64,000 nucleotides of DNA from Mycolicibacter kumamotonensis (GTDB taxonomy: Bacteria > Actinomycetota > Actinomycetes > Mycobacteriales > Mycobacteriaceae), in NCBI RefSeq assembly GCF_002086285.1, contig NZ_MVHU01000017.1, positions 1 to 64,000 of the forward strand, given 5' to 3'. This document shows positions 37,710-47,769 of the stretch, piece after piece. A program made the translations under genes and the position numbers. Position 1 is the stretch's first letter. Each line of letters opens with the position of its first letter. Under the pieces are notes generated by a model. It searched no databases and had not been told where the DNA came from. It was given only the letters and a program-made list of their open reading frames with translations.

Positions 37710-38530
37710 CCGCGCGATTCTGCCTTACCGACCTGAACAAAGTCCGCGCGATTGCTCAACACGGCCAGCGTCCGGCGGGCGGTGGCGACCGCCTCGAGGT
37801 CGATGTCGCAGACCAGCAGCTGCGGTTCCGGGCCGGCCGATGCTACCGGCTCGCCCCACGGCGAAGCGATCAGGCTGTGGCCCACCCCGGTCGGCGCGCC
37901 CGAGGAACTCGTCGGGTCGTCGGCACCGGGGTAGGCCTGGCCGACGGCGGCGATGTAGCTGGTCGAGTCCAGCGCCCGCGCGCAGGCCAGCAGTTCCCAC
38001 TGCCGCAACTTGTCCGGCCCGGCGCCCCACGAGGCGCACACCGCGATCAGTTGGGCACCGCGGTCGGCCAGCTCGGTGTACAGCGCCGGGAAGCGGATGT
38101 CATAGCAGGTGGACAGGCCGACCCCGACGCCGTCGACATCGATCACCACCGGATCGGATCCCGGTGCGACGGTGCGTGATTCGGTGAAACCGAACGCATC
38201 GTAGAGGTGCACCTTGTGATAGTGCGCGTCGGTTGCCGGCCCCGTCGCCAGCAAGGTGTTGGTGACTCGTCCGTCACCGGCGGGGACGAACATCCCCGCG
38301 ACGACGGTCACCCCGGCCCGGGCGGCGATGTCGCGCACCCGGGTGGCCCACGGCCCGTCGAGCGGTTCGGCGATCGGGCCCAGCGGCACCCCGAACCGGC
38401 ACATCGTGGCCTCCGGGAACACCACCAGGCGGGCGCCCTGCGCGGCGGCGCGCTCGGTGTAGTCGGCCACCAACTGCAGGTTGGCGGCCGGGTCGGTGCC
38501 GCTGAGGATCTGCGCACACGCTATCCGCAT
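37706..38530 (-). CDS. Carbon-nitrogen hydrolase, nitrilase superfamily (Rv0480c-like)
   Basis: A 274-residue amidase with the full Glu-Lys-Cys triad: Glu in LVVFPEATM, Lys in HYHKVHLYDAFGF and Cys in GVGLSTCYDIRFPALY. This is the omega-amidase/Nit-like group that hydrolyses small amides such as alpha-ketoglutaramate or deaminated glutathione. It is cytosolic. It is the first member overlapping the DUF2993 genes and follows the DUF2505 gene by 9 bases. Confidence 0.92.
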   Translation of the reverse strand: MRIACAQILSGTDPAANLQLVADYTERAAAQGARLVVFPEATMCRFGVPLGPIAEPLDGPWATRVRDIAARAGVTVVAGMFVPAGDGRVTNTLLATGPATDAHYHKVHLYDAFGFTESRTVAPGSDPVVIDVDGVGVGLSTCYDIRFPALYTELADRGAQLIAVCASWGAGPDKLRQWELLACARALDSTSYIAAVGQAYPGADDPTSSSGAPTGVGHSLIASPWGEPVASAGPEPQLLVCDIDLEAVATARRTLAVLSNRADFVQVGKAESRG

Positions 38531-38539
38531 GGGTTCAGC

Positions 38540-39073
38540 CTATTCCGGTCGCGCGGTGCCGCCTCGCTGCAGCCATGTCGAGGTGAACTGCTGCTCGGCG
38601 GTCATCAATTCGCCCAGCTGGGTGCCGATGAAGTTCTCGATCTTGCCGCCTACCAGCGGGATGTCGACCTGTACCGTCGCGGTCAGCCGCAGCGCGCAGC
38701 CGGCTTCCCCCGATTCGGAGGCCGGTTCCAGCACCGCATCCCCGGACAGCTTCGCCGGTGCGCCGACGATCTTGCCGGTGACCTGGGCGTGTGCCCGCCC
38801 GTCGCGGACCGGACGCCACTTCTCGTGGCGCGCCATCTCCAGGTCGCCGGGATGGAACTGGGCGGCCAGCGCCGGCAGCTTGTCGCGGTGAATGCCCTGG
38901 GTGGTGACCACGTCGACGCCGCCGTCGGCGCCGACGGTGATCGAGTCCAGGGTCGCGGTGTCGGCCCCGGAATCGGCCAGCCGGGCCAGCCAGTACCGCT
39001 CGTCGGCGAACGCCGCATAGACCTGCTCGACGCTTCCCGGGTAGTGCTCGGTCAGCGTGAATGTACGCGGCAT
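38540..39073 (-). CDS. DUF2505 protein (Rv0481c-like)
   Basis: A 177-residue START-like protein of the DUF2505 group: MPRTFTLTEHYPGSVEQVYAAFADERYWLARL at the start, QFHPGDLEMARHEKWRPVRDG in the middle and ALRLTATVQVDIPLVGGKIENFI near the end. The START-like fold suggests binding of a hydrophobic ligand, but none is known. It is divergent from murB with only 26 bases between the starts. Confidence 0.88.
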   Translation of the reverse strand: MPRTFTLTEHYPGSVEQVYAAFADERYWLARLADSGADTATLDSITVGADGGVDVVTTQGIHRDKLPALAAQFHPGDLEMARHEKWRPVRDGRAHAQVTGKIVGAPAKLSGDAVLEPASESGEAGCALRLTATVQVDIPLVGGKIENFIGTQLGELMTAEQQFTSTWLQRGGTARPE

Positions 39074-39099
39074 AGCTGGTCAGGCTACCGTTACCCGCC

Positions 39100-40161
39100 G
39101 TGGCCGGTTCCGAGTTCGCGGGCGCGCGTGTCGCCGAGGCGGTGCCGCTGGCGCCGTTGACCACGCTGCGGGTGGGACCGGTCGCGCAGCGGGTCATCAC
39201 CTGCACCGATACCGAGCAGATCGTGGCCACCCTGGGCGAACTCGACCGGGCCGGTGTCCGCCCGCTGCTGCTTGCCGGTGGCTCCAACGTGGTGATCGCC
39301 GACGACCTGACCGATCTGACCGTGGTCCTGCTGGCCAACGACGGCATCGAGATCGACGGCAACGTGCTGCGGGCCCAGGCCGGCGCGGTCTGGGACGACG
39401 TGGTTGCGCGAGCAGTCGCCGCGGGGCTGGGCGGGTTGGAGTGCCTCGCGGGTATCCCCGGCTCGGCCGGCGCGACCCCGGTGCAGAACGTCGGGGCCTA
39501 CGGCGCGGAGGTCGCCGACACCGTGACCCGGGTGCTGCTGCTGGATCGCCGCACCGGCACCGTGCGCTGGACCCCGGGCGCCGAGTTGAACTTCGGCTAC
39601 CGCACCAGCGTGCTCAAGTACTCCGATGCGGCGGTGGTGCTGCAAGTGGAGTTCGAACTGGATGCCTCCGGTCGCAGCGCGCCGCTGCGCTACGGCGAGC
39701 TGGCCGCCGCGTTGCACGCCGCCGACGGCGACCGCGCCGACCCGGCAGCCGTGCGTGCCGCCGTGCTCAAATTGCGCTCCGCGAAGGGTATGGTGCTCGA
39801 CGCCGATGATCACGACACCTGGAGTGTGGGCTCTTTCTTCACCAATCCGGTTGTGCCGCAAGAGGTGTACCGGAAGATCGCCGAACGGGAGACCGGACCG
39901 GTTCCGCACTGGGACGGCCCCGACGGGGTGAAGTTGGCGGCCGGCTGGCTGGTGGAGCGGTCCGGCTTCGGCAAGGGCTATCCCGGCGATGAGCAGGCGC
40001 CGGTGCGCCTTTCCACCAAGCATGCGCTGGCCCTGACCAACCGGGGCGGGGCCGGCACCGCCGACGTGCTGGAGTTGGCGCGCACCGTGCGCGACGGGGT
40101 GCGTGCGGCGTTCGGCATCACCTTGCACCCCGAGCCGGTGCTGGTCGGCTGCGCACTGTAA
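39100..40161 (+). CDS. murB: UDP-N-acetylenolpyruvoylglucosamine reductase
   Basis: A 353-residue type I MurB. The FAD domain has [20 protein letters not shown], and [23 protein letters not shown] follows. Further on are [10 protein letters not shown], the proton-donor Ser in [11 protein letters not shown] and the closing [11 protein letters not shown]. It reduces enolpyruvyl-UDP-GlcNAc to UDP-MurNAc in peptidoglycan synthesis, using NADPH. It is followed closely by an L,D-transpeptidase gene, so both act on the wall. Confidence 0.97.
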   Translation: MAGSEFAGARVAEAVPLAPLTTLRVGPVAQRVITCTDTEQIVATLGELDRAGVRPLLLAGGSNVVIADDLTDLTVVLLANDGIEIDGNVLRAQAGAVWDDVVARAVAAGLGGLECLAGIPGSAGATPVQNVGAYGAEVADTVTRVLLLDRRTGTVRWTPGAELNFGYRTSVLKYSDAAVVLQVEFELDASGRSAPLRYGELAAALHAADGDRADPAAVRAAVLKLRSAKGMVLDADDHDTWSVGSFFTNPVVPQEVYRKIAERETGPVPHWDGPDGVKLAAGWLVERSGFGKGYPGDEQAPVRLSTKHALALTNRGGAGTADVLELARTVRDGVRAAFGITLHPEPVLVGCAL

Positions 40162-40194
40162 CCAACATCGCAGGTGGTCAGGTGGCCCGGCCGG

Positions 40195-40200
40195 TATCTT
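40195..40200 (+). promoter_or_regulatory. -10 element of a leaderless promoter before the L,D-transpeptidase gene
   Basis: TATCTT ends 8 bases before GTG 40209, the spacing of a leaderless transcript, and supports that start over ATG 40182. Confidence 0.5.
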
Positions 40201-40208
40201 GGGATGGC

Positions 40209-41504
40209 GTGAATGTGAACCGGCGAAAGGCGTTGGCCGCGCTGGCCGCCGGGGTGCTGGCGCCGCAGGCGCTGGCGGGCTGTTTCAGCCGGGCCGGAGA
40301 CAGCGCCGACAAGACGCCGCCGGCGGCGCCCGCCCTGAGCTTCGAACCCCCGCTCGGCCAGACCGACGTGCTGCCGACCGCCGGCGTCGCCGTCACCGTC
40401 TCCGACGGCTGGTTTCAGCGGGTGGCGCTGACCAATCCGGCCGGCAAGGTGCTCAGCGGAACCTTCAACCGGGACCGGACCCGCTACACCATCACCGAGC
40501 CGCTGGGCTACGACGCCGAATACCGCTGGTCCGGCTCGGTGGTGGGCCATGACGGCAACGCCGTACCGGTCACCGGCACCATCACCACGGTGACGCCCGC
40601 AGTCGTCGTCGACGGCGGTTTTCAGCTGGCCGACGGGCAGACGGTCGGTGTCGCGGCGCCGGTGATCCTGCAGTTCGACGCGCCGATCGGTGACAAGGCG
40701 GCGGTCGAGCGGGCCCTGCGGGTCACCACCGAGCCTCCGGTGGAAGGAAGCTGGGCCTGGTTGCCCGACGAGGTGCAGGGCGCCCGGGTGCACTGGCGCA
40801 GTCGCGACTACTTCCCGGCCGGAACCACCGTCCGCGTCGACGCCAAGCTGTACGGCGTGGCCTTCGGTGACGGCGCCTACGGGGCCCAGGACATGTCGCT
40901 GGAGTTCTCCATCGGGCGGCGTCAGGTGGTCAAGGCCGAGGTCTCCTCGCATCGCATCCAGGTGGTCCGCGACGAGGGCGTGATCATGGACTTCCCGTGC
41001 AGCTACGGCGAAGGCGACCAGCCGCGCAACGTCACCCGCAACGGCATCCACGTGGTCAGCGAGAAGTACGCCGACTTCTACATGTCCAACCCGGCCGCCG
41101 GCTACAGCAATATCCACGAGCGCTGGGCGGTCCGCATCTCCAACAACGGCGAGTTCATCCACGCCAACCCGGCCAGCTCCGGCGCCCAGGGCAACACCAA
41201 CGTCACCAACGGCTGCATCAACTTGTCCACCGAGAACGCCGAGCAGTACTTCCACAGCGCGATCTACGGCGACCCGGTCGAGGTGACCGGCAGCTCGATC
41301 GAGCTGTCCTACGCCGACGGCGACATCTGGGACTGGGCGGTGGACTGGGACACCTGGGTCTCGATGTCGGCGTTGTCGAGTTCCGAACCGGCCCGGACCT
41401 CACTGCCCAGCACCGCGCCGGCCACCCCGACCGACGCGCCGACGCTGTCGGGCACCCCGACGACGACGCAGCCGCCGGCGTCTACTACTCGGCCCGGCGG
41501 TTAG
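40209..41504 (+). CDS. lprQ: Lipoprotein L,D-transpeptidase (LdtMt5/LprQ-like)
   Basis: A 431-residue exported enzyme. The signal peptide [17 protein letters not shown] ends in the lipobox LAGC. Two Ig-like domains follow (about 45-260). The YkuD catalytic domain has [20 protein letters not shown], with the catalytic Cys in the TNGCINLS variant of SHGC. The C-terminal tail is Pro/Thr/Ser-rich and low complexity. It makes 3-3 crosslinks in peptidoglycan and corresponds to Rv0483. The variant around the Cys is the known peculiarity of the LdtMt5 class. Its end overlaps the convergent SDR gene by 20 bases. Confidence 0.95.
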   Translation: MNVNRRKALAALAAGVLAPQALAGCFSRAGDSADKTPPAAPALSFEPPLGQTDVLPTAGVAVTVSDGWFQRVALTNPAGKVLSGTFNRDRTRYTITEPLGYDAEYRWSGSVVGHDGNAVPVTGTITTVTPAVVVDGGFQLADGQTVGVAAPVILQFDAPIGDKAAVERALRVTTEPPVEGSWAWLPDEVQGARVHWRSRDYFPAGTTVRVDAKLYGVAFGDGAYGAQDMSLEFSIGRRQVVKAEVSSHRIQVVRDEGVIMDFPCSYGEGDQPRNVTRNGIHVVSEKYADFYMSNPAAGYSNIHERWAVRISNNGEFIHANPASSGAQGNTNVTNGCINLSTENAEQYFHSAIYGDPVEVTGSSIELSYADGDIWDWAVDWDTWVSMSALSSSEPARTSLPSTAPATPTDAPTLSGTPTTTQPPASTTRPGG

Positions 41505-42249
41505 CGCGCGTCGCGGAGGCCTGGTCGCGCGGGCGGATCACGATCTGGTCGAGGTCGACGTGCGGGGGCCGGGAGGCCACGAACCCGATCACCTCGGCGA
41601 TGTCGGCCGCCGTCAGCGGAGTCAGGCCGGCGTAGACCGCGTCGGAGCGCTCCCGGTCACCGTCGAAGCGCACCAGCGAGAACTCGGTTTCCACCATGCC
41701 CGGGGCGATCTCGGTGAGCCGCACCGGTTTTCCCAACAACTCACCGCGCAGCGTGCGGTGCAGCGCACTCTGGGCGTGTTTCGCCGAGGTGTAACCGGCG
41801 CCGCCGTCGTAGATCTCGAACGCCGCGATGGAGGTCACGGTGACGACCAGGCCGTCGCCGGAGGCGATCAGCTTCGGCAGCAGCGCACGGGTCACCTGCA
41901 GGGTGCCCAGCACGTTGGTCTCCCACATCCACCGCCAGTGCTCGAGGTCGGCGTCGCCGACCGGCGCCAGGCCCTTGGCCCCGCCGGCGTTGTTGACCAG
42001 CACATTGACCGAACCGGCCAGGCCCTCGCACACCTCGGCCAGCTCGGCGACCGCGGCCGGGTCGGTGACGTCCGCCGCCACGGCGGTGCCCCCGATGTCC
42101 TGCGCCAGCGTGGCGATCCGGTCGGCGCGCCGGGCCACCGCTACCACGTGAAAGCCTTGTCCGGCAAGGGTTCTCGCGGTCGCCTCGCCGATACCAGAGC
42201 TGGCGCCGGTAACCACCGCAATACGCGGTTCCCGCGCAGGTGTGCTCAT
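41485..42249 (-). CDS. Short-chain dehydrogenase (Rv0484c-like)
   Basis: A 254-residue classical SDR: cofactor site [27 protein letters not shown], Ser in [13 protein letters not shown] and catalytic GYTSAKHA with the Tyr and Lys. It resembles the YdfG/serine 3-dehydrogenase group ([18 protein letters not shown]). It is NADP-dependent and cytosolic, with unknown substrate. It corresponds to Rv0484c and is divergent from the leader peptide and ROK gene. Confidence 0.9.
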   Translation of the reverse strand: MSTPAREPRIAVVTGASSGIGEATARTLAGQGFHVVAVARRADRIATLAQDIGGTAVAADVTDPAAVAELAEVCEGLAGSVNVLVNNAGGAKGLAPVGDADLEHWRWMWETNVLGTLQVTRALLPKLIASGDGLVVTVTSIAAFEIYDGGAGYTSAKHAQSALHRTLRGELLGKPVRLTEIAPGMVETEFSLVRFDGDRERSDAVYAGLTPLTAADIAEVIGFVASRPPHVDLDQIVIRPRDQASATRANRRAE

Positions 42250-42364
42250 CGCCCCAACTTTAGGGGGTGATCGCCAGGGGTCCTACGACGGTCAGCCGGG
42301 CGATGCCTCGGGCGGGACCGCCCGGCCCGCCCGGAGCGTTGCGGGGCTAATCGTGGAGCCGTGA

Positions 42365-42370
42365 TACATT
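42365..42370 (+). promoter_or_regulatory. -10 element of the leader-peptide promoter
   Basis: TACATT ends 8 bases before ATG 42379. The start of transcription should coincide with the ATG, giving a leaderless mRNA. Confidence 0.6.
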
Positions 42371-42378
42371 TCTCGGTT

Positions 42379-42459
42379 ATGTACCGCAGTGCCCGCTATC
42401 TGACAGCGGTGTGTCTTGTCGCCACCGGCGCGTGTTGTTGCGCCTGTTGTCGCGCCTGA
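42379..42459 (+). CDS. Polycysteine leader peptide (26 codons)
   Basis: An unannotated short frame ATG 42379 to TGA 42457-42459. It encodes MYRSARYLTAVCLV followed by ATGACCCACCRA: six Cys in 26 residues, five of them in a CCCACC run close to the stop. A -10-like TACATT at the leaderless distance supports real translation. It precedes the ROK-type gene and mshA, which makes mycothiol, the cysteine-containing thiol of mycobacteria. Polycysteine leaderless peptides are known in mycobacteria as cysteine-responsive attenuators. I infer that ribosome stalling at the Cys codons when cysteinyl-tRNA is scarce changes the downstream RNA fold and expression. Confidence 0.75.
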   Translation: MYRSARYLTAVCLVATGACCCACCRA

Positions 42460-42505
42460 CCTGCTGCGAGTAGCGCTCCTTTTGAAAGAGCCCGCCGGGT
42501 CGCAG
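42427..42505 (+). promoter_or_regulatory. Candidate attenuator structures after/within the leader peptide
   Basis: GGCGCG (42427-42432) pairs with CGCGCC (42451-42456), placing the Cys codons in the loop. CTGCGA (42464-42469) pairs with TCGCAG (42500-42505) around an inner hairpin GCTC/GAGC (42475-42491). No U tract follows, so control by Rho or by translation is more likely than intrinsic termination. The pairings are by eye. Confidence 0.45.
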
Positions 42506-42550
42506 GTGTAGCCAGCCCCCTTCCGGACTCTTCCTAGACAAGGACACAGC

Positions 42551-43834
42551 GTGACCACCACCTCTCTCCCCACCCACATCGCCACCCGCCGAACCGCCCG
42601 GACCCGCTCACATCCGCGCGTCGTGCCGCCGGCCCTGCAGCTGCCCGACACCGCCGGCGCCGCGGTTTTCTCCGCTATTCGCCAGCACGGCCCGATCGCT
42701 CGCGAGGCCATCGCCGGCGCCACCTCGCTGAGCGTCGCCACGGTCAACCGGCAGGTCAGCGCGCTGTTGCAGGCCGGATTGCTGCTGGAACGCGCCGACC
42801 TGGCGACCTCCGGCGCGATCGGACGGCCGCGCCGGCCGGTGGTGGTCAACCACGAGCCGTTCCTGGCGCTGGGCCTGCACATCGGGGCGAAGACCACCAG
42901 CATCGTGGCCACCGATCTGCTCGGCCGCACCCTGGACGTCGTCGAAACCCCGACCCCACCCAACGGGGCCGCGCCGGCGCTGGCGTCGCTGGCCGCCAGC
43001 GCGCGCCGGTACCTGACCCGCTGGCAGAAACGCCGGCCGCTGTGGGTCGGGGTGGCGACCGGTGGGGCGGTGGACGGCGCCACCGGCTACGTCGACCACC
43101 CCCGGCTGGGCTGGTCGGCCGCTCCGGTCGGGCCGGTGCTGGCCGAGGAGCTGCGGCTGCCGGTGTCGGTGGCCTCCCACGTCGACGCGATGGCCGGCGC
43201 CGAACTGTTGCTGGGGGTGCGGCGGCCGACGGCGACCAGCGCCACCAGCCTCTACGTCTATGCCCGGGAGACCGTCGGCTACGCCCTGGTGATCGGCGGG
43301 CGGGTGCACAGCCCGGCCAGCGGTCCCGGCACCATCGCCGGGCTGCCGGTGTCCTCGGAGCTGCTCGGCGGCTCCGGACAGCTGGAATCCACCGTCAGCG
43401 ACGAGGCGGTTCTGGCCGCGGCCCGCCGGCTGCGGATCCTGCCCGACGGCAACAGTGCGGCCTCGGCCGCGGTGACCGGCCTGGTGCGCGAGGCCCGGGC
43501 CGGTGACGTGCGAGCGGCGGCGCTGCTGACCGAGCGGGCCCGGGCTCTGGGCGAAGCCGTGGCGCTGCTGCGCGATGTCCTCAACCCCGACGACCTGGTG
43601 GTCGGCGGCCAGGGGTTCACCGAGTACCCGGAGGGCATGGTCGAGGTGGAGCGGGCATTCGCGGAGCGCTCGGTGCTGGCCGGCCGCAGCCTGCGGGTCA
43701 CCACGTTCGGTAACCGGGTCCAGGAAGCCGGCGCCGGGACGGTGTCGCTCGGCGGGCTCTACGCCGACCCGGTCGGGGCGATGCGCCGCTCCCGCGGGTC
43801 GGTGGCCCGGGCGGTCCCGGAAGCGTCGGCCTGA
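42551..43834 (+). CDS. ROK-family transcriptional regulator (Rv0485-like)
   Basis: A 427-residue protein from GTG 42551, with AAGGA at 42540-42544. The N-terminal winged helix is at about 35-90 ([39 protein letters not shown]). It is followed by a ROK sugar-kinase fold with [20 protein letters not shown] and [11 protein letters not shown]. The zinc-binding CxCGxxGC motif of ROK kinases is not seen, so it is a regulator rather than an active kinase. It corresponds to Rv0485, known to influence pe13-ppe18. It lies between the polycysteine leader and mshA. Confidence 0.9.
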   Translation: MTTTSLPTHIATRRTARTRSHPRVVPPALQLPDTAGAAVFSAIRQHGPIAREAIAGATSLSVATVNRQVSALLQAGLLLERADLATSGAIGRPRRPVVVNHEPFLALGLHIGAKTTSIVATDLLGRTLDVVETPTPPNGAAPALASLAASARRYLTRWQKRRPLWVGVATGGAVDGATGYVDHPRLGWSAAPVGPVLAEELRLPVSVASHVDAMAGAELLLGVRRPTATSATSLYVYARETVGYALVIGGRVHSPASGPGTIAGLPVSSELLGGSGQLESTVSDEAVLAAARRLRILPDGNSAASAAVTGLVREARAGDVRAAALLTERARALGEAVALLRDVLNPDDLVVGGQGFTEYPEGMVEVERAFAERSVLAGRSLRVTTFGNRVQEAGAGTVSLGGLYADPVGAMRRSRGSVARAVPEASA

Positions 43835-43856
43835 GGCGAGCTGTAAAGATGACGGG

Positions 43857-45185
43857 GTGGGGAGTGGCGTCGGATCCGGTGTGCGCCGGGTAGCGGTGCT
43901 GTCGGTTCACACCTCGCCGCTGGCGCAACCCGGCACCGGCGACGCCGGCGGAATGAACGTCTACGTCCTGCAGAGTGCGCTGCACCTGGCCCGCCGCGGG
44001 GTGGCCGTGGAGGTCTTCACCCGCGCCACGTCGTCGGCCGATCCGCCGGTGGCCCACGTCGCGCCCGGTGTACTGGTGCGCAACGTGGTGGCCGGGCCGT
44101 TCGAGGGCCTGGATAAAAACGACCTGCCGACCCAGCTGTGCGCGTTCGCCGCCGCGGTGCTGCGTGCCGAGGCGGCCCACGAGCCCGGCTACTACGACGT
44201 CGTGCACTCGCACTACTGGCTGTCCGGTCAGGTCGGCTGGCTGGCCGCGGATCGATGGGCGGTGCCGCTGGTGCACACCGCGCACACCCTGGCCGGGGTC
44301 AAGAACGCCGCCCTGGCCGCCGGTGACACCCCCGAACCGCCGCTGCGCAGCGTCGGCGAGCAGCAGGTCGTCGACGAGGCGGACCGGCTGATCGTCAACA
44401 CCGACGACGAGGCGCGCCAGCTCGTCGCACTGCACGGGGCCGACCCGGCGCGTATCGATGTGGCGCATCCGGGGGTCGACCTGGAGGTCTTCCGCCCGGG
44501 CGACAAGCGGCAGGCCCGGGCCGCGCTGGGCCTGTCGCCCGACGAGCCGATTGTGGCCTTCGTCGGCCGCATCCAGCCGCTCAAGGCGCCCGACATCCTG
44601 TTGCGGGCCGTTGCGAAGCTGCCCGGGGTGCGTGTGGTAGTGGCCGGCGGGCCGTCGGGCAGCAGCGGGCTGGCCGCGCCGGGCGGCCTGGTTCGGCTGG
44701 CCGGGGAACTGGGTATCAGCGATCGGGTGACGTTCTTGCCGCCGCAGTCCCGCGAGAATCTGGCCGACCTGTTCCGGGCGGCCGATCTGGTGGCGGTGCC
44801 CAGCTACTCCGAATCGTTCGGGCTGGTAGCGCTGGAGGCGCAGGCCTGCGGGACACCGGTGGTCGCCGCGGCCGTCGGCGGGCTGCCGGTGGCGGTGCGC
44901 GACGGCGTCACCGGGGCACTGGTCGCCGGACACGGCATCGAAGCGTGGGCCACAGCGATCGACGAGCTGCTGCGGCTGGGGTCCGGGCCGCGCGGGTGGG
45001 CGATGCGCCGGGCCGCGGCCGCTCATGCGGCGACGTTCTCCTGGGAGCGCACCGTGGACGCCCAGCTGGCCAGCTACACCAGCGCGATCGAGGACTTCAC
45101 CACCGCGCGCGGTGAGCGGATGCGGGTGGTCGGGGCACCGCGCCGGCCCCGGCGCTGGCCCGCGCGACGGGGGGCCCGCGCGTGA
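43857..45185 (+). CDS. mshA: D-inositol-3-phosphate glycosyltransferase MshA
   Basis: A 442-residue GT4 glycosyltransferase, first step of mycothiol synthesis: transfer of GlcNAc from UDP-GlcNAc to inositol 3-phosphate. The N-terminal domain has [20 protein letters not shown] and [13 protein letters not shown]. The C-terminal domain has [17 protein letters not shown] and the donor-site [20 protein letters not shown] with the E-x7-E motif. Start GTG 43857 follows TAAAGAT at the -10 distance, so it may also have its own leaderless promoter 22 bases after the ROK stop. Its end overlaps the YbjN-like gene (GTGA). Confidence 0.97.
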   Translation: MGSGVGSGVRRVAVLSVHTSPLAQPGTGDAGGMNVYVLQSALHLARRGVAVEVFTRATSSADPPVAHVAPGVLVRNVVAGPFEGLDKNDLPTQLCAFAAAVLRAEAAHEPGYYDVVHSHYWLSGQVGWLAADRWAVPLVHTAHTLAGVKNAALAAGDTPEPPLRSVGEQQVVDEADRLIVNTDDEARQLVALHGADPARIDVAHPGVDLEVFRPGDKRQARAALGLSPDEPIVAFVGRIQPLKAPDILLRAVAKLPGVRVVVAGGPSGSSGLAAPGGLVRLAGELGISDRVTFLPPQSRENLADLFRAADLVAVPSYSESFGLVALEAQACGTPVVAAAVGGLPVAVRDGVTGALVAGHGIEAWATAIDELLRLGSGPRGWAMRRAAAAHAATFSWERTVDAQLASYTSAIEDFTTARGERMRVVGAPRRPRRWPARRGARA

Positions 45186-45694
45186 ACCGCAGCGACGTCC
45201 GGCAGCTCATCGAGGACACCCTCAAGGCCGCCGAGCTGACCTACTCGGAGTTTCCGGGCGCGCACGGCGGCCTGCCGGGGCTGGTCGTCGAGCTGCCCGG
45301 CGAGCGCAAGCTCAAGACCAACACGATCCTCAGCGTCGGGGAGCACTCGGTGCGTATCGAGGCGTTCGTCTGCCGTAAGCCCGACGAGAACCACGCCGGG
45401 GTGTACCGCTTTCTGCTCAAGCGCAACCGTCGCCTCTACGGGGTGGCCTACACCCTGGACAACGTCGGCGACATCTATCTGGTCGGCCGGATGGCGCTGG
45501 CCTCGGTGACCGCCGAGGAGATCGACCGGGTGCTCGGGCAGGTGCTCGAAGCCGTCGACTTTGACTTCAACACGTTGCTGGAGTTGGGATTTGCCTCCTC
45601 CATTCAGAAGGAATGGGAGTGGCGGGTGTCCACCGGGCAGTCGCTGAAGAACCTGCGGGCGTTCGAGCATTTGATTGACCGCGACGGTGACTGA
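45182..45694 (+). CDS. YbjN-domain protein (Rv0487-like)
   Basis: A 170-residue type III secretion chaperone-like/YbjN protein: [67 protein letters not shown] and a final [17 protein letters not shown]. It starts at GTG 45182 inside the mshA stop. It corresponds to Rv0487. Function unknown. The LysE-type gene Rv0488 that follows in M. tuberculosis is absent here. Confidence 0.88.
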   Translation: MNRSDVRQLIEDTLKAAELTYSEFPGAHGGLPGLVVELPGERKLKTNTILSVGEHSVRIEAFVCRKPDENHAGVYRFLLKRNRRLYGVAYTLDNVGDIYLVGRMALASVTAEEIDRVLGQVLEAVDFDFNTLLELGFASSIQKEWEWRVSTGQSLKNLRAFEHLIDRDGD

Positions 45695-45707
45695 GACACT
45701 GGCCAGC

Positions 45708-46457
45708 ATGTCTGACACTGCCACGCTGGTGCTGCTGCGCCACGGAGAGAGCGAATGGAACGCCAGTAACCAGTTCACCGGCTGGATGGACGTCAACCTG
45801 ACCGACAAGGGCCGCACCGAGGCGGTCCGTGCCGGCACGCTGCTGGTCGAGCACGGCCTGCTGCCGGACGTGGTCTACACCTCGCTGCTGCGCCGGGCGA
45901 TCACCACCGCGAACCTGGCGCTGGACGCCGCCGACCGGCACTGGATCCCGGTCCGGCGCACCTGGCGGCTCAACGAACGCCACTACGGCGCGTTGCAGGG
46001 CCTGGACAAGGCCGCGACCAAGGCCCGCTATGGCGACGAGCAGTTCATGACGTGGCGGCGCAGCTACGACACCCCGCCGCCGCCGATCGAGCCCGGCAGC
46101 CGCTACAGCCAGGACACCGACTCCCGCTACGCCGACATCGGCGGCGGCCCGCTGACCGAATGCCTGGCCGACGTGGTGGCGCGTTTCCTGCCGTACTACA
46201 CCGACGTCGTCATCCCGGACCTGCGGTGCGGCAAGACCGTGCTGATCGCCGCGCACGGCAACTCGTTGCGGGCGCTGGTGAAATACCTCGATCAGATGTC
46301 CGACGAGGAGGTGGTCGGGCTGAACATCCCCACCGGTATCCCGCTTCGCTACGACCTGGACGCCGACCTGCGCCCGAAGGTCGCCGGCGGTGTGTACCTC
46401 GACCCCGAGGCGGCCGCCGCCGGGGCGGCGGCGGTGGCGAGCCAGGGCGCCAAGTAG
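45708..46457 (+). CDS. gpm1: 2,3-bisphosphoglycerate-dependent phosphoglycerate mutase
   Basis: A 249-residue histidine phosphatase-superfamily mutase, the same length as Rv0489. The phospho-His lies in [20 protein letters not shown], the second His in [18 protein letters not shown], with ERHYGALQG and [12 protein letters not shown] between. It interconverts 3- and 2-phosphoglycerate in glycolysis. It starts 13 bases after the YbjN-like stop; the ATG at 45708 aligns with the family. Confidence 0.97.
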   Translation: MSDTATLVLLRHGESEWNASNQFTGWMDVNLTDKGRTEAVRAGTLLVEHGLLPDVVYTSLLRRAITTANLALDAADRHWIPVRRTWRLNERHYGALQGLDKAATKARYGDEQFMTWRRSYDTPPPPIEPGSRYSQDTDSRYADIGGGPLTECLADVVARFLPYYTDVVIPDLRCGKTVLIAAHGNSLRALVKYLDQMSDEEVVGLNIPTGIPLRYDLDADLRPKVAGGVYLDPEAAAAGAAAVASQGAK

Positions 46458-46474
46458 CCGCGGCGCCGGTTCGA

Positions 46475-46502
46475 GTGAACTGCGAGTGGAAATCGGGTGA
46501 AA
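46475..46502 (+). promoter_or_regulatory. Triple direct repeat, candidate RegX3 (PhoB-type) box
   Basis: GTGAAC-N5-GTGGAA-N5-GTGAAA: three hexamers at 46475, 46486 and 46497, an exact 11-base period. This is the arrangement bound by PhoB/OmpR-type regulators, and the sequence fits reported RegX3 sites (GTGAAC-like). It lies 83 bases before senX3, so it probably mediates autoregulation. Confidence 0.75.
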
Positions 46503-46584
46503 TCTTCCTGCTGAATTCACACTCGACGCACGTCGTGGTCGAACGCTGGCCAGATAGGGCGGTCGACCTGCGTACGATTTTGCC

Positions 46585-47769
46585 GTGGCTGCGACTTCGG
46601 CGCTGACCCTCGCTGCGGTGTCGGCACTGCCGGCGCTCCTGGTGGGCGTGGCGGCCGGTTTCTGGCTGTCGCCGCGGCTGGCCGCGCGGCGCCGGCGGGT
46701 GACCACCGAACGGGCGGGGATCACCGTCTCGCAGATGCTGCAGCGGATCGTCGCGCACGCGTCGTTGGGGATCGCCGTCGTGGACACCCACCGCGACGTC
46801 GTCTACCTCAACGAGCGCGCCGCCGAGTTGGGCCTGGTGCACGGCCGGCTGCTCGACGACGGCGCCTGGGAGGCCGCGCAGCGGGCGCTGGCCGGCGACG
46901 AGGACGTCGTGTTCGACCTCTCCACGGCCAAGCGGGCGGCCAGGGCCGCCCGGCCGGACGTGGCGGCGGTGCGCGGGTACGCCCGGCTGCTGTCCGAGGA
47001 GGATCGCCGGTTCGCGGTCGTGATCGTCGACGACCAGTCCGAACAGGTCCGGATGGAGGCCAGCCGCCGCGACTTCGTGGCCAATGTCAGCCATGAACTC
47101 AAAACCCCGGTCGGGGCGATGGGGCTGCTCGCCGAGGCACTGCTGGCCTCCGCCGACGACCCCGAGGCGGTGCGCCCGTTCGCGGAGAAGGTGCTGGTCG
47201 AGGCGAACCGGTTGGCCAGCATGATCGGTGAGCTGATCGAGCTGTCCCGGCTGCAGGGCGCCGATCCGCTGCCGGACCTGGGCGCCGTCGACGTCGACAG
47301 TGTGGTCAACGAGGCGATCTCCCGGCACAAGGTGGCCGCCGACAATGCGGAGATCACCATCACCACCGACGCCCCGAGCGGCTTCCGGGTGCTCGGCGAC
47401 GAACCCCTCCTGGTCACCGCACTGGCTAACCTGGTGTCGAACGCGATCGCCTACTCGCCGCACGGCTCGCAGGTATCGATCAGTCGGCGCAGCCGGGACG
47501 GCTTCGTCGAGATCGCCGTCACCGACCGCGGCATCGGAATCGCACGTAAGGACCAGGAGCGCGTCTTCGAACGGTTCTTCCGCAGCGACAAGGCGCGCTC
47601 GCGGGCGACCGGCGGCAGCGGGCTCGGGTTGGCGATCGTCAAGCACGTGGCGGCCAACCACAACGGCACCATCACGCTGTGGAGCCAGCCGGGCACCGGT
47701 TCGACGTTCACCCTGGCGATTCCCGCCTACGGCAGTGTGGACCACGATGAGGAGGAGCAGCAGCGATGA
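46585..47769 (+). CDS. senX3: Sensor histidine kinase SenX3
   Basis: A 394-residue sensor. Two membrane helices or one long hairpin lie at residues 5-30 ([20 protein letters not shown]). A PAS-like domain at about 50-150 follows ([20 protein letters not shown]). The HisKA box [17 protein letters not shown] holds the phospho-His near residue 170. The ATPase has the N box [14 protein letters not shown]1 [19 protein letters not shown] and G2 [11 protein letters not shown]. It senses phosphate limitation together with the Pst system and phosphorylates RegX3. Its stop overlaps the regX3 ATG (ATGA). Confidence 0.97.
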   Translation: MAATSALTLAAVSALPALLVGVAAGFWLSPRLAARRRRVTTERAGITVSQMLQRIVAHASLGIAVVDTHRDVVYLNERAAELGLVHGRLLDDGAWEAAQRALAGDEDVVFDLSTAKRAARAARPDVAAVRGYARLLSEEDRRFAVVIVDDQSEQVRMEASRRDFVANVSHELKTPVGAMGLLAEALLASADDPEAVRPFAEKVLVEANRLASMIGELIELSRLQGADPLPDLGAVDVDSVVNEAISRHKVAADNAEITITTDAPSGFRVLGDEPLLVTALANLVSNAIAYSPHGSQVSISRRSRDGFVEIAVTDRGIGIARKDQERVFERFFRSDKARSRATGGSGLGLAIVKHVAANHNGTITLWSQPGTGSTFTLAIPAYGSVDHDEEEQQR

